Origin: CAXXOK01 sp963675925
Lineage (GTDB): Bacteria > Bacillota > Clostridia > Christensenellales > Aristaeellaceae
DNA: 64,000 bases
Direction: 5' to 3'
Assembly: GCA_963675925.2 (NCBI GenBank)
Contig: CAXXIB010000006.1
Span: 62,001-126,000, forward strand
The notes under the pieces: model-generated
What the model saw: only the letters and a program-made list of their open reading frames with translations
What the model was told of the DNA's origin: nothing
The model's database searches: none
In this document: positions 50,221 through 59,183 of the stretch, one piece after another
How the letters are laid out: each line of letters starts with the position of its first letter
How positions within the stretch are numbered: position 1 is the stretch's first letter
Program-made: the position numbers and the translations under genes

Positions 50221-51939
50221 CTATGCCTTGAGAAGCGAAGCATACAAACCCTGTTCCTGCTTGAGCGTTTCCGGCGCTCCGGTTTCAACGATAGCACCAT
50301 CCTGAATGACTACGATTTTATCGGCGCCGGCAACCGTTCTCATGCGGTGGGCAATGACCAAAACGGTTTTATGTTCAATCAACGCACTTAGCGCCTTTTG
50401 AATCTTACTCTCGTTTTCAGCATCCAGCGAGGCGGTTGCTTCGTCCAGCAGGATAATCGGCGCATCCTTCAGGATAGCTCTGGCAATAGAGATACGCTGC
50501 CGCTCCCCGCCGGAAAGCCTTTCGCCGTTTTCACCAATGCGGGTTTGGTAACCATGGGGAAGCTTGCTTACAAAATCATCACACTGGGCCAGTTTTGCGG
50601 CATGAATAACCTCATCGTCTGTAGCATCTTTTTTGCCCAGACGAATGTTTTCCATAATGCTTGTGTTGAACAGCGTTACATCCTGAAAAACAATGGAATA
50701 AGAATGCAGCAGCGTTTCCGGGTCGATTTTGGAAATATCCTCGCCGCCAAGGGTGATCGTTCCTTTGTCGATATCCCAAAACCGGGCAGCAAGCTTGGCG
50801 ATGGTGCTTTTCCCGCCGCCTGAGGGTCCCACCAGCGCGGTGACTTCGCCTTGCTTGGCAGTAAAACTCACGTTTTGTAAGGTCTGCACGCCATCCTGAT
50901 AGGAAAAATCGACGGTATCAAACACGATAGTATAGTTCTTCGGGTGGAAATTAGCGCTTCCCTCCTGCCGCGGCATGGCATCCATCTCCCGCATGCGGTT
51001 GATGCGCACATTGAGGAAGATCAGCATCGCCAGATTGTTCATGACCTCTATGAGCGGATTGTAGATACGGGAGGACAGCAGCAGGAACACAAAATAGGTG
51101 AAAATACTGATCGACCCTGTCGTCAGCAGATAGGCTCCGACCAGAATCACGCTGGGAAGACCAAGCTTTAACACAACATAAGAGACGTTGATTGCGCTGC
51201 CGATCAGCAATTCGCTTCGAACCAGTTTTTGCTGGTAACCGCGGAGTTTTGCATCCAGCTTGGAGGAGAAATCGGCTTCGCGGTTGTAGGATTTGATATC
51301 GTGAATCGAATCAAGCCCTTCCTGCATCGTATCGGCGATATCCCGTTTTGTTGCGTATAAACCCCGATGTTCGGTGTTTTGCAAGTTCCTGGTTTTGTAA
51401 AAGATAAACCCGGCAATCGGAACGACCCAAAATACGGCAAGTGACAGTTGCCAGTTGTATAGAAACAACATGACAGCCATGATGGAAACTGTGATCACCG
51501 ATGCGTAAAGCTGCGGGACAGCATGGGAGAACAGCTGCTCGATTTGCGTAGCGTCTTCCATGATGGTAGAACTTAAGTCTGCAACATCCTTTTTACTAAA
51601 GAAGGAAAGGGGCAGCTTGCGCAGGGTTTCCGCAAGGTTGATTCGCCTCAGCGCACTTTCTTCATATATTTTCGTATACGTGGTTTGGTATTGGAAGTAT
51701 GCAATCACGACCATAATCGCAAACGCAATGCACGACAGGGCAATATAGCTTAGCATCGTTCTTCCGCTTCCATCCGTACCGCCAAGCAGTACCTGCAGCT
51801 GCGATTCCAGAAAAAGAAGCGAAAGCAGCGCCGGAAAGATAAAACTGATATCCATCAGAACGGTCCAGGTGGTGGAATGAATCAAATCCCGTGCGCCTTT
51901 TTCGCTCATGGCATATTTACGCTGAAAGTATTTACGCAT
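50221..51939 (-). CDS. ABC exporter half-transporter (permease-ATPase fusion), second gene
   Basis: A 572-residue type IV ABC half-transporter: six membrane helices (about residues 20-310) and a C-terminal ATPase with Walker A GPSGGGKST, signature LSGGERQRISIARA and Walker B IILLDEATASLD, all canonical. The start overlaps the end of the first half-transporter gene by 8 bp, so the two form a heterodimer. Relatives include multidrug exporters and the YbtPQ/IrtAB siderophore importers; which applies is open. ATG at 51939 has GGAGG about 9 nt upstream; an in-frame GTG at 51948 touches that site. Confidence 0.92.
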   Translation of the reverse strand: MRKYFQRKYAMSEKGARDLIHSTTWTVLMDISFIFPALLSLLFLESQLQVLLGGTDGSGRTMLSYIALSCIAFAIMVVIAYFQYQTTYTKIYEESALRRINLAETLRKLPLSFFSKKDVADLSSTIMEDATQIEQLFSHAVPQLYASVITVSIMAVMLFLYNWQLSLAVFWVVPIAGFIFYKTRNLQNTEHRGLYATKRDIADTMQEGLDSIHDIKSYNREADFSSKLDAKLRGYQQKLVRSELLIGSAINVSYVVLKLGLPSVILVGAYLLTTGSISIFTYFVFLLLSSRIYNPLIEVMNNLAMLIFLNVRINRMREMDAMPRQEGSANFHPKNYTIVFDTVDFSYQDGVQTLQNVSFTAKQGEVTALVGPSGGGKSTIAKLAARFWDIDKGTITLGGEDISKIDPETLLHSYSIVFQDVTLFNTSIMENIRLGKKDATDDEVIHAAKLAQCDDFVSKLPHGYQTRIGENGERLSGGERQRISIARAILKDAPIILLDEATASLDAENESKIQKALSALIEHKTVLVIAHRMRTVAGADKIVVIQDGAIVETGAPETLKQEQGLYASLLKA

Positions 51940-53740
51940 ACTGTGCACCCTCCTCCGAAGCCTGATTTCCGGTAATCTCCCAGGCGATCGACTGTTGATA
52001 TTCCTGCCACATGCGGTAGTACAGGCCGCCTTGTTCTATGAGCTCGTCATGTGTTCCCGCTTCGGCAACCGTGCCCTGATCGATGACAAGAATGCGGTCG
52101 GCATCGCGTACGCTGGTCAAACGATGGGCAATCATCAGGGTGGTTTTCCCATGGCTGAGCTCCTTGAGCGCTTTTTGAATCAAGTGTTCATTTTCGGGAT
52201 CGGCAAACGCAGTCGCCTCATCCAGCAGCACGATGGGTGCATCTTTCACAATGGCCCTAGCCAGGACAATGCGCTGCTGCTCGCCGCCTGAAAGATAGGT
52301 GCCCGTTTTGCCGATATGCGTGTCCAAACCGTCCGGCAGCTGGTCGATAATCTCGCGAGACTGTGAATAGTCGATGGCGTGGTTGATTGCCGCATCGGAT
52401 ACAGCGCTTTTGCCAAACACAATATTCTCACGCAGCGAATCGCGGAACAAACGGGTGTTTTGGAAGACAAAGGAAATCGTGTTCATTAACTCTTGTTTGC
52501 TGATGTTTTTCACATTCGCGCCTCCGACCAAGACCTCACCTTCGGCTACATCCCAAAAGCGTGCAGCCAGGCGGGCAATGGTTGTTTTTCCGCTCCCGGA
52601 TGGGCCAACCAGCGCGATGGTTTCGCCTTCGTTTAGCGTAAAGCTGATATTGTTAATGGCGCGCGTATCGCTGCCGGGATAGGAGAACGATACATTGCGA
52701 AACTCCAGGCTGTGCTGCTTCGGCGCTTTGGCTGCAGCAGGAAACTGCATGGCCGGATACTCAAATAAACCATCAAGGCGGTCAAGTGCCTGCTCGGCGA
52801 TTGTAACGTTTTGGCGGAAATACATCGACCGCATCAGCAACAAAGAAAACAGCGGCGATAGCAGAAGATAGAATACGAAATCCGCAAGCACAACGGCCAT
52901 CTGGTCGACTCTGCCGACGAGCAGGATGGCGATCGGGATTAAAAAGAAGGCGGTGGACTGCATAAGTACCGTGTATAGCGACATGGGTTTGCGCCACAGG
53001 AGCGTGTAGGCAAGCACCATTTCTTTATATCGGATGATACTGGAATAAAAACGCTTGAATGAAAAAATGCTCTGTCCGAAAGTTTTCACCACGGGAATCC
53101 CGCGGATATACTCAACAGATTCAGCGCTCATTTCCTCCAGCGAATCATAGTAGCGCTGCTGAAAGGCCTGACCCTGTGAATTCATCATAAAGCGCATGGT
53201 GATAAAGGCTAAAGCAATTGGAACCATCGACGCCAGACCCATACGCCAGTCTACGAGAAAAATCAGCGTCAGTAAAATGATGGGAGACACGACACTGGCA
53301 GCTATATCCGGCAGTTGGTGGGCAAGAAAGGTGTGCGTTGTTCCGGCACCGTCATTGACAATCTTGCGCAGTTTGCCGCTTGCGTGTTGGTCAAAAAAGC
53401 CCAGCGGCATAGAGATGATTTTTCGCATGCCGGTTCGCTGCATTTCGACCTCAACCTGAAATGCAGCCAGATGCGAGCTCATCAAAGCGGCGAAATAAAG
53501 CAAAATGCCGGCAAACGCGCTGCCAAAGGCATACCATGCAAACGGACCGATGCTTTCCATGCTGATGGACAGTGGAGATTGCAGTATGTCGCGTGCTATG
53601 TACCATACAAACACGAATGGTAAAATGTTCAAAACCGCGGAAAGCCCGGACAGAACAAGTGAAAGTGGAAGGAGTAACTTTTTTTTGCCCAGATATGGGG
53701 AAAACCGTTTGAGAATGGATGCCTTTTTGTCTTTCGCCAT
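51932..53740 (-). CDS. ABC exporter half-transporter (permease-ATPase fusion), first gene
   Basis: A 602-residue half-transporter with six helices and a C-terminal ATPase: Walker A GPSGSGKTT, signature LSGGEQQRIVLARA, Walker B IVLLDEATAFAD. The coupling helix region SMPLGFFDQHASGKLRKIV resembles IrtA/YbtP-type proteins. ATG at 53740 has AGGAGGG 7 nt upstream; the frame is open further up but without a ribosome site. It is first in a two-gene operon controlled by a good promoter and two copies of a GTTAGA-type operator 100 bp apart. Confidence 0.92.
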   Translation of the reverse strand: MAKDKKASILKRFSPYLGKKKLLLPLSLVLSGLSAVLNILPFVFVWYIARDILQSPLSISMESIGPFAWYAFGSAFAGILLYFAALMSSHLAAFQVEVEMQRTGMRKIISMPLGFFDQHASGKLRKIVNDGAGTTHTFLAHQLPDIAASVVSPIILLTLIFLVDWRMGLASMVPIALAFITMRFMMNSQGQAFQQRYYDSLEEMSAESVEYIRGIPVVKTFGQSIFSFKRFYSSIIRYKEMVLAYTLLWRKPMSLYTVLMQSTAFFLIPIAILLVGRVDQMAVVLADFVFYLLLSPLFSLLLMRSMYFRQNVTIAEQALDRLDGLFEYPAMQFPAAAKAPKQHSLEFRNVSFSYPGSDTRAINNISFTLNEGETIALVGPSGSGKTTIARLAARFWDVAEGEVLVGGANVKNISKQELMNTISFVFQNTRLFRDSLRENIVFGKSAVSDAAINHAIDYSQSREIIDQLPDGLDTHIGKTGTYLSGGEQQRIVLARAIVKDAPIVLLDEATAFADPENEHLIQKALKELSHGKTTLMIAHRLTSVRDADRILVIDQGTVAEAGTHDELIEQGGLYYRMWQEYQQSIAWEITGNQASEEGAQYA

Positions 53741-53817
53741 AGAATAACCCTCCTGTAAGAATCGTGTTGGAACCGCAGCCGCAGGTCGAAGTGGGGGAGT
53801 GATGCATGAATCCAAGA

Positions 53818-53833
53818 GTTAGAGTCCTCTAAC
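53818..53833. promoter_or_regulatory. Operator copy 2 upstream of the ABC exporter operon
   Basis: GTTAGAGTCCTCTAAC, inverted repeat GTTAGAG-N2-CTCTAAC. It is 78 bp before the start codon and exactly 100 bp from copy 1. Confidence 0.7.
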
Positions 53834-53917
53834 CTAGGGACAAAAAAATAGGCGGTGCAAATCATCGGGCATAGCGAAGTCCTGGGTGATCATGCAAACA
53901 CTGCAAAAAGAAAAAGA

Positions 53918-53933
53918 GTTAGATAACTCTAAC
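53918..53933. promoter_or_regulatory. Operator copy 1 at the transcription start of the ABC exporter operon
   Basis: GTTAGATAACTCTAAC, within a longer repeat GAGTTAGA-N4-TCTAACTC. It begins 3 bp after the -10 hexamer, a repressing position. The layout suits a MarR- or DtxR-type regulator, not encoded here. Confidence 0.75.
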
Positions 53934-53936
53934 TCA

Positions 53937-53965
53937 ATTATATCATGAAAATAGCGCTCTTGCAA
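53937..53965 (-). promoter_or_regulatory. Promoter of the ABC exporter operon
   Basis: Reverse strand TTGCAA, 17 bp, perfect TATAAT. Confidence 0.85.
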
Positions 53966-53990
53966 GATGGAAAAATCGCGAAAACGCAGT

Positions 53991-55799
53991 TTATTTCTCA
54001 TCCATTTTCAACACAGCGATAAAGGCCTCGCTGGGCACTTCGACTGAGCCGAACTGCCGCATGCGTTTCTTACCTTCTTTTTGCTTCTCCAGCAGTTTCT
54101 TTTTGCGGGTAATATCGCCGCCGTAGCACTTGGCAAGCACATCCTTGCGCAAGGCGCGTACGGTTTCACGGGCGATGACTTTGCCGCCAATGGCTGCTTG
54201 GATGGGAATTTCAAACTGCTGGCGGGGGATAACGTCAATCAGCTTTTTAGCAATGCTGCGGCCGCGGGCGTAGGCCTTGTCCCGGTGAACGATGATGGTG
54301 AAGGCATCGCAGATATCGCCATTGAGCAGGATATCCAGTTTCACCAGATCGCTTTGCACATAGCCTTTCAGCTCATAATCAAAGCTGGCATAGCCGCGCG
54401 ACCGGCTTTTGATCTGGTCAAAAAAGTCGTAAATGACCTCATTGAGCGGAATATCGTAGGTCAGTTTCACGCGCCCGCCTTCATACTGCATATCTAGGAA
54501 CACGGCTCGTTTTTCCGTGCATACTTCCATCAGGGTGCCCACATATTCCTGCGGGGTATAGAGGGTCGCCAGCACAAACGGTTCTTCCATGTGGTCGACG
54601 ACGGACAGATCGGGCAGGTTGGTGGGATTGTCGATGGAAACCATCGTGCCGTCTGTTTTATAGACATGGTAAATAACGCTGGGCGCGGTGGTGATGAGGT
54701 TTAAGTCAAACTCCCGCTCCAGCCGCTGGGAAATGATATCCATGTGCAACAGCCCAAGGAAGCCGCAGCGGTAGCCGTAGCCAAGCGCAACGGAGGTTTC
54801 CGGCTCAAACGACAGGGACGCGTCGTTCATGCGCAGCTTTTCCAGCGCGTCCTTCAAGGCATCGTAATCGTTGCCATCAGTAGGATATATACCGCAGAAC
54901 ACCATCGGGGTTACCTTGCGGTAGCCGGGTAGCGGGGCATCGGCAGGGTGCTCTGCGCTGGTGATGGTATCGCCCACGCGAGTTTCAGAAATATCCTTGA
55001 TCGACGCACTGACGTAGCCTACATCGCCCGCCTGCAGCATAGCGCAGGGGCTGTACCCGGGGTGAAAGGTGCCGACTTCCACAATATCAAACTCGGCTTT
55101 GCTGGCCATCATGCGGATGCGCATGCCGGGTTTTACCGTGCCCTGCATAACGCGCACAAAGCAAATTGCGCCCTTGTAATTATCATAATACGCATCAAAT
55201 ATCAGCGCTTTCAGGGGCGCGGTATCGTCGCCCGTGGGCGGGGGAACATGCTTGACAATCGCTTCCAGCACGGCTTCGACATTCATACCGGTTTTAGCCG
55301 ATACCATGGGGGCGTCTTCGGTGTCTAGGCCGATGACATCTTCAATCTCCTGCTTGACAACATCCGGCTGGGCGCTGGGCAGGTCGATTTTGTTGATCAC
55401 GGGAATGGTTTCCAAATCGTGTTCCAGCGCCATGTATACGTTGGCTAGCGTTTGGGCTTCAATGCCCTGGGTGGCATCCACCACAAGCAGCGCGCCCTCG
55501 CACGCGGCCAGCGCACGGCTGACCTCGTAGCTGAAGTCTACATGGCCGGGCGTATCGATCAGGTTTAGGTTATAGGTCTGGCCATCCGAGGCGGTATACT
55601 GCATATGTACGGCCTTGCTTTTTATGGTGATGCCGCGCTCACGCTCCAGCTCCATGCTGTCGAGCATCTGTTCTACCATTTGGCGGCGGTCAAATACGCC
55701 CGTTATCTCTAAAATGCGGTCGGCGAGCGTGGATTTACCATGGTCAATGTGCGCAATAATGCAAAAATTGCGAATATGTTTCAGCCTGTCGTCCGGCAT
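53991..55799 (-). CDS. lepA: Translation elongation factor 4 (LepA)
   Basis: A 602-residue ribosomal GTPase that acts in translation initiation/back-translocation. G1 AHIDHGKSTL, G2/switch region RGITIKSKAV, G3 DTPGHVDFSYE and G4 NKIDLPSA are intact, and the LepA-specific C-terminal domain ends in KKLLEKQKEGKKRMRQFG and VPSEAFIAVL. Length is exactly usual. ATG at 55799 has AGGAGG 5 nt upstream. It is divergent from hemW, a common arrangement near the heat-shock operon of Bacillota. Confidence 0.97.
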   Translation of the reverse strand: MPDDRLKHIRNFCIIAHIDHGKSTLADRILEITGVFDRRQMVEQMLDSMELERERGITIKSKAVHMQYTASDGQTYNLNLIDTPGHVDFSYEVSRALAACEGALLVVDATQGIEAQTLANVYMALEHDLETIPVINKIDLPSAQPDVVKQEIEDVIGLDTEDAPMVSAKTGMNVEAVLEAIVKHVPPPTGDDTAPLKALIFDAYYDNYKGAICFVRVMQGTVKPGMRIRMMASKAEFDIVEVGTFHPGYSPCAMLQAGDVGYVSASIKDISETRVGDTITSAEHPADAPLPGYRKVTPMVFCGIYPTDGNDYDALKDALEKLRMNDASLSFEPETSVALGYGYRCGFLGLLHMDIISQRLEREFDLNLITTAPSVIYHVYKTDGTMVSIDNPTNLPDLSVVDHMEEPFVLATLYTPQEYVGTLMEVCTEKRAVFLDMQYEGGRVKLTYDIPLNEVIYDFFDQIKSRSRGYASFDYELKGYVQSDLVKLDILLNGDICDAFTIIVHRDKAYARGRSIAKKLIDVIPRQQFEIPIQAAIGGKVIARETVRALRKDVLAKCYGGDITRKKKLLEKQKEGKKRMRQFGSVEVPSEAFIAVLKMDEK

Positions 55800-55838
55800 G
55801 GAATCCTCCTGCGAATCAAGTACTTTTTTACAGGGAGT

Positions 55839-55867
55839 ATCATACTGTATTTTTTTCAATATGGCAA
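55839..55867 (-). promoter_or_regulatory. Promoter of lepA
   Basis: Reverse strand TTGCCA, 17 bp, TATGAT, 40 bp before the start. Confidence 0.7.
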
Positions 55868-56088
55868 TTGAATCCAGAGGATGCTTCCTAAATCATTACG
55901 TTGGCCTGTGGGATGAAGTTTGCAAACATTCACCCTCTAAACGGCAGCGAATTGATGAGGTAAGGATGCCTGAAACTTCTTTTAGCATTATTTAATGGTA
56001 GAAATACATAGGATAGGAGCAATTCATAGCCAAATACAGCGGTCCATGCTATGATGAGCGAAGTCAATGTTTGATGGAGAAATGCCGT

Positions 56089-57249
56089 ATGAAAATATCC
56101 CTCTATGTTCATATCCCGTTTTGCCGGTCGAAGTGTGTATACTGCGACTTCTGTTCGTTTGCAGCAAGCGAAGCGGAGATCGCGCTGTATATTGAAAGCC
56201 TGTGCAAGGAAATAGCGCTTGCGGCGGGGGAATGGCCGAACGCGGAGATCCACACTGTGTATATTGGCGGAGGAACGCCGTCTATCGTGCCGGCACCGCT
56301 GATGGAAACTTTGCTCAATCAACTGCATCAAAGCTTTCACATTCCGGCGGGCATCGAATTTACCTCCGAAGCCAACCCCGGAACAGTCCAGCCGGATTGG
56401 CTTGATACCATGGTAAGCGGGGGCATGAACCGCCTGTCGCTGGGTATGCAGGCCAAACAAAGCCGCCTGCTACAACTGCTGGGGCGTATTCACAGCTTTG
56501 AGAAGGTCGAGGAAACGCTGGAGCTGGCAAGGTGGCATGGTGTTGACAATCTAAGTGTGGACTTAATGTATGGCCTGCCGACGCAGTCGATTACGGACTA
56601 CCTTGATTCCATTGCCGCGGCCGCACAGCTTGGTGTGCAGCATATATCCGCGTATGGACTAAAGGTGGAGGAGGGCACGCGCCTTGAAACCATGCTGCAA
56701 AACGGAACGCTTACCCTTCCGGATGAAGATGCAACCGCCGATATGATGGAACGGGGGATTACGCTGTTGCAGTCACTTGGCTATCAGCGCTATGAGATAT
56801 CCAACTTTGCCAAACCCGGGTTTGCATCCCGGCACAACCTGGTGTATTGGCAGCAGCAGTACTACATTGGATTGGGGCTGAATGCCGCCGGTATGCTGCC
56901 CGCGACCGATGCTATTTACCAGCGGCGCACTAATACAGCTTCTTTGAAGGAATACCATCGCTTACTCGGCGAAAACAGGCTGCCGCTTGCCCAGACACTA
57001 TCCATGGGCCGGGACGATGCGATGTTTGAAACCATCATGCTCGGCCTGCGCACTACGGAAGGCGTTGGGTATGATGCCTTTCAGGCGATGCACGGGCAAG
57101 CGCTGACAGATGTATACGGCGACGCGATTCATAAACTGGAAACAGATGGCTTTTTGCAGCCAAGCAATGACGCTGCGCCGCGCCTGGCCTTGAATGCGCG
57201 GGGGTTAGCACTGCAAAACACCGTATTGATGATGTTTATGAAGGAATAA
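56089..57249 (+). CDS. hemW: HemW-type radical SAM heme chaperone
   Basis: A 386-residue protein of the HemN-like group, now known as heme chaperones. YVHIPFCRSKCVYCDF carries the CxxxCxYC cluster motif at about residues 5-20; IYIGGGTPS is the SAM-binding GGE-equivalent, and GLKVEEGTRLE the HemW-type substrate segment. It lacks the N-terminal extension of true HemN. ATG at 56089 follows GGAGA. A weak promoter (TAGCCA, 17 bp, TATGAT at 56050-56055) lies upstream. hrcA follows but has its own promoter. Confidence 0.93.
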   Translation: MKISLYVHIPFCRSKCVYCDFCSFAASEAEIALYIESLCKEIALAAGEWPNAEIHTVYIGGGTPSIVPAPLMETLLNQLHQSFHIPAGIEFTSEANPGTVQPDWLDTMVSGGMNRLSLGMQAKQSRLLQLLGRIHSFEKVEETLELARWHGVDNLSVDLMYGLPTQSITDYLDSIAAAAQLGVQHISAYGLKVEEGTRLETMLQNGTLTLPDEDATADMMERGITLLQSLGYQRYEISNFAKPGFASRHNLVYWQQQYYIGLGLNAAGMLPATDAIYQRRTNTASLKEYHRLLGENRLPLAQTLSMGRDDAMFETIMLGLRTTEGVGYDAFQAMHGQALTDVYGDAIHKLETDGFLQPSNDAAPRLALNARGLALQNTVLMMFMKE

Positions 57250-57324
57250 GGGATACAACAGCAGTGTAAAGCTTCACAAAAAAACCAAAGAATTTTAGTC
57301 AGGAATAGTCAGACATTCCATGAA

Positions 57325-57352
57325 ACCCTTGTATCGAAAGGATTACAAGGGT
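57325..57352 (+). terminator. Hairpin after hemW
   Basis: ACCCTTGTA / TACAAGGGT, 9-bp stem, 10-nt loop, followed by ATGTCTTT. Weak terminator candidate between hemW and the heat-shock promoter. Confidence 0.45.
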
Positions 57353-57385
57353 ATGTCTTTGCCCATAAATCTTGCACCGTAACGC

Positions 57386-57414
57386 TTGACAAACATCCAA
57401 AACAGAGCTATGAT
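57386..57414 (+). promoter_or_regulatory. Heat-shock operon promoter
   Basis: Perfect TTGACA, 17 bp, TATGAT at 57409-57414, directly upstream of the CIRCE operator. Confidence 0.9.
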
Positions 57415-57422
57415 AACAGAGG

Positions 57423-57449
57423 TTAGCACTCACAAAGCAAGAGTGCTAA
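57423..57449. promoter_or_regulatory. CIRCE operator (HrcA binding site)
   Basis: Exact consensus TTAGCACTC-N9-GAGTGCTAA. It covers the transcription start of the hrcA operon, so HrcA would repress its own operon until GroE is titrated by unfolded protein. Confidence 0.98.
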
Positions 57450-57492
57450 CAAAATGGAAACCGAGATGATGCCGGGAGGTGACGGGATAGCC

Positions 57493-58515
57493 ATGGATGA
57501 GAGAAAAATCCGCATATTGCAAGCGATCATCGACGACTATATCCTAACAGCCATTCCTGTCGGCAGCCGGACCATTTCCAAGCGCTACGATATGGGTCTA
57601 AGCTCCGCCACGATACGCAACGAAATGAGCGATCTGGAAGAACTCGGGTATCTTGACCAGCCCCATGTCAGCGCAGGCAGAATTCCCAGTGCCAAGGCAT
57701 ACCGCCTGTATGTGGATGAACTGCTGCGTGAAGGCAAGCTCAAGACCAACGATGTGCAAAGCATTCGCGAGCATTTCAAAAGCCGCTCCGGCAAGATGGA
57801 AGATGTCATCGGCCGCGCGGCACAGGTGCTGTCCAGCCTGACCAGCTATACATCGCTGGCTATGGGCCCCAAAGGACAGGATATGGTCATCCGTACTCTG
57901 CAGCTTGTGCCCATTTCGGCGCACAGCGCGCTGCTTGTGATTGTCACCGACGGCGGACTCATCCGCGATAGTGTCATCCGTGTGGACAGCGATCTGGATT
58001 CAGATGCACTGTATGCCATCAGCCGTATGCTGACCGAGCGTTTAGCCGGTCGAACCCTGACCGAAACCCAGCAGGTGCTGCAATCCATCGGGAAGGAATC
58101 GGCTGAAAAGCGCGGTGTCATCGACAGTATCGCAAGGCTGGTAGCGGAAGCCGAAGCCGGCGGAAACAAGGCGAAAATCGCCTTTGCAGGACCCAGCAAC
58201 ATCCTTAACTTTCCCGAGTATTCGGACGTTGAAAAGGCACGCTCGTTCCTGTCACTGCTGGAAACCAAGGACGCTATCCTGTCGCTGCTGGAACAGCGGC
58301 AATCTGTGGCGTTTACCGTGCGCATCGGGCCGGAAACCGGCGTGAAGGAACTGGAAGACTGTTCCGTTGTCACGGCAACCTATGCGCTGGACAACGGTAC
58401 CAACGGTACCATCGGCGTGATCGGGCCTACCCGTATGCAATACGGGCGCGTGCTGGGAATACTCGGCGCGATGGGACAGCAGCTGTCCAGCCTGCTCAAC
58501 GAGGACAAGGAGTGA
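57493..58515 (+). CDS. hrcA: Heat-inducible transcription repressor HrcA
   Basis: A 340-residue repressor of class I heat-shock genes. The N-terminal winged helix (MDERKIRILQAIIDDYILT... then GSRTISKR and LSSATIRNEMSDLE) and the LDQPHVSAGRIPSAKAYR segment are diagnostic; C-terminal NGTIGVIGPTRMQYGRV is the conserved dimer motif. ATG at 57493 is preferred for its family-like N-terminus with GGGAGGTGA about 11 nt upstream; ATG at 57454 lacks a ribosome site. It lies directly after the CIRCE operator it should bind. Confidence 0.95.
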   Translation: MDERKIRILQAIIDDYILTAIPVGSRTISKRYDMGLSSATIRNEMSDLEELGYLDQPHVSAGRIPSAKAYRLYVDELLREGKLKTNDVQSIREHFKSRSGKMEDVIGRAAQVLSSLTSYTSLAMGPKGQDMVIRTLQLVPISAHSALLVIVTDGGLIRDSVIRVDSDLDSDALYAISRMLTERLAGRTLTETQQVLQSIGKESAEKRGVIDSIARLVAEAEAGGNKAKIAFAGPSNILNFPEYSDVEKARSFLSLLETKDAILSLLEQRQSVAFTVRIGPETGVKELEDCSVVTATYALDNGTNGTIGVIGPTRMQYGRVLGILGAMGQQLSSLLNEDKE

Positions 58516-58519
58516 TTGC

Positions 58520-59101
58520 ATGGCAAAAGATAAGACCGTGAAACCCAAGAAAACCGCGCAGGAAGCGCCCGACGAAACCCTGCTCAAGGATGAAGAAGCG
58601 GAAGTAGAAGCCATCGGCGATGATATTAACGCTGACTTCCATGTGCTGGAAGCATCCCTGGCGGAAGCCAACTGCAAGGTTGACGAGTACCTGAACCTGG
58701 CCCAGCGCGTACAGGCGGATTTTGACAATTACCGCCGCCGCAACACCAACGTCCGGGCAGAAGCATTTGAAGACGGAGCCAAATCCATACTCCTTCTGCT
58801 GCTGCCGGTGCTGGATAATATGGAACGGGCCATGGAGGCAGCCGCAGCCAGCAAGGACAAAGCCTTAAAAGAAGGCATGGAAATGGTTTCCCGGCAGCTC
58901 AACGAAGTGTTTGAAAAGCGCAGCGTGCTGCAAATCGACAGGCTGGGAGAAAAGTTTGACCCCAATCTGGAAAATGCCATCCTCACCGGTACGCCGGAAG
59001 ATGGCGAAGCAGGCACCGTTTGTCAGGTGCTGCAAAAAGGGTATCGCATTGGCGATACGGTGCTAAGGCACGCCATGGTTAAAGTGGTGCCGGAAGCATA
59101 A
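58520..59101 (+). CDS. grpE: Nucleotide exchange factor GrpE
   Basis: A 193-residue cochaperone that releases ADP from DnaK. An acidic, charged N-terminal tail (about 1-45) leads to the long coiled coil, with RVQADFDNYRRRNT in the middle, and the C-terminal beta domain with GTVCQVLQKGYRIGDTVLRH. Starts 5 bp after hrcA. Normal length and order within the heat-shock operon. Confidence 0.96.
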   Translation: MAKDKTVKPKKTAQEAPDETLLKDEEAEVEAIGDDINADFHVLEASLAEANCKVDEYLNLAQRVQADFDNYRRRNTNVRAEAFEDGAKSILLLLLPVLDNMERAMEAAAASKDKALKEGMEMVSRQLNEVFEKRSVLQIDRLGEKFDPNLENAILTGTPEDGEAGTVCQVLQKGYRIGDTVLRHAMVKVVPEA

Positions 59102-59183
59102 AAGCGGATGAAGGCGTTTGCCTTTTCCAATATAAATTGCGATTACAGAATAAACAGCGGATAAGAACAAGGAGGAACACCCC

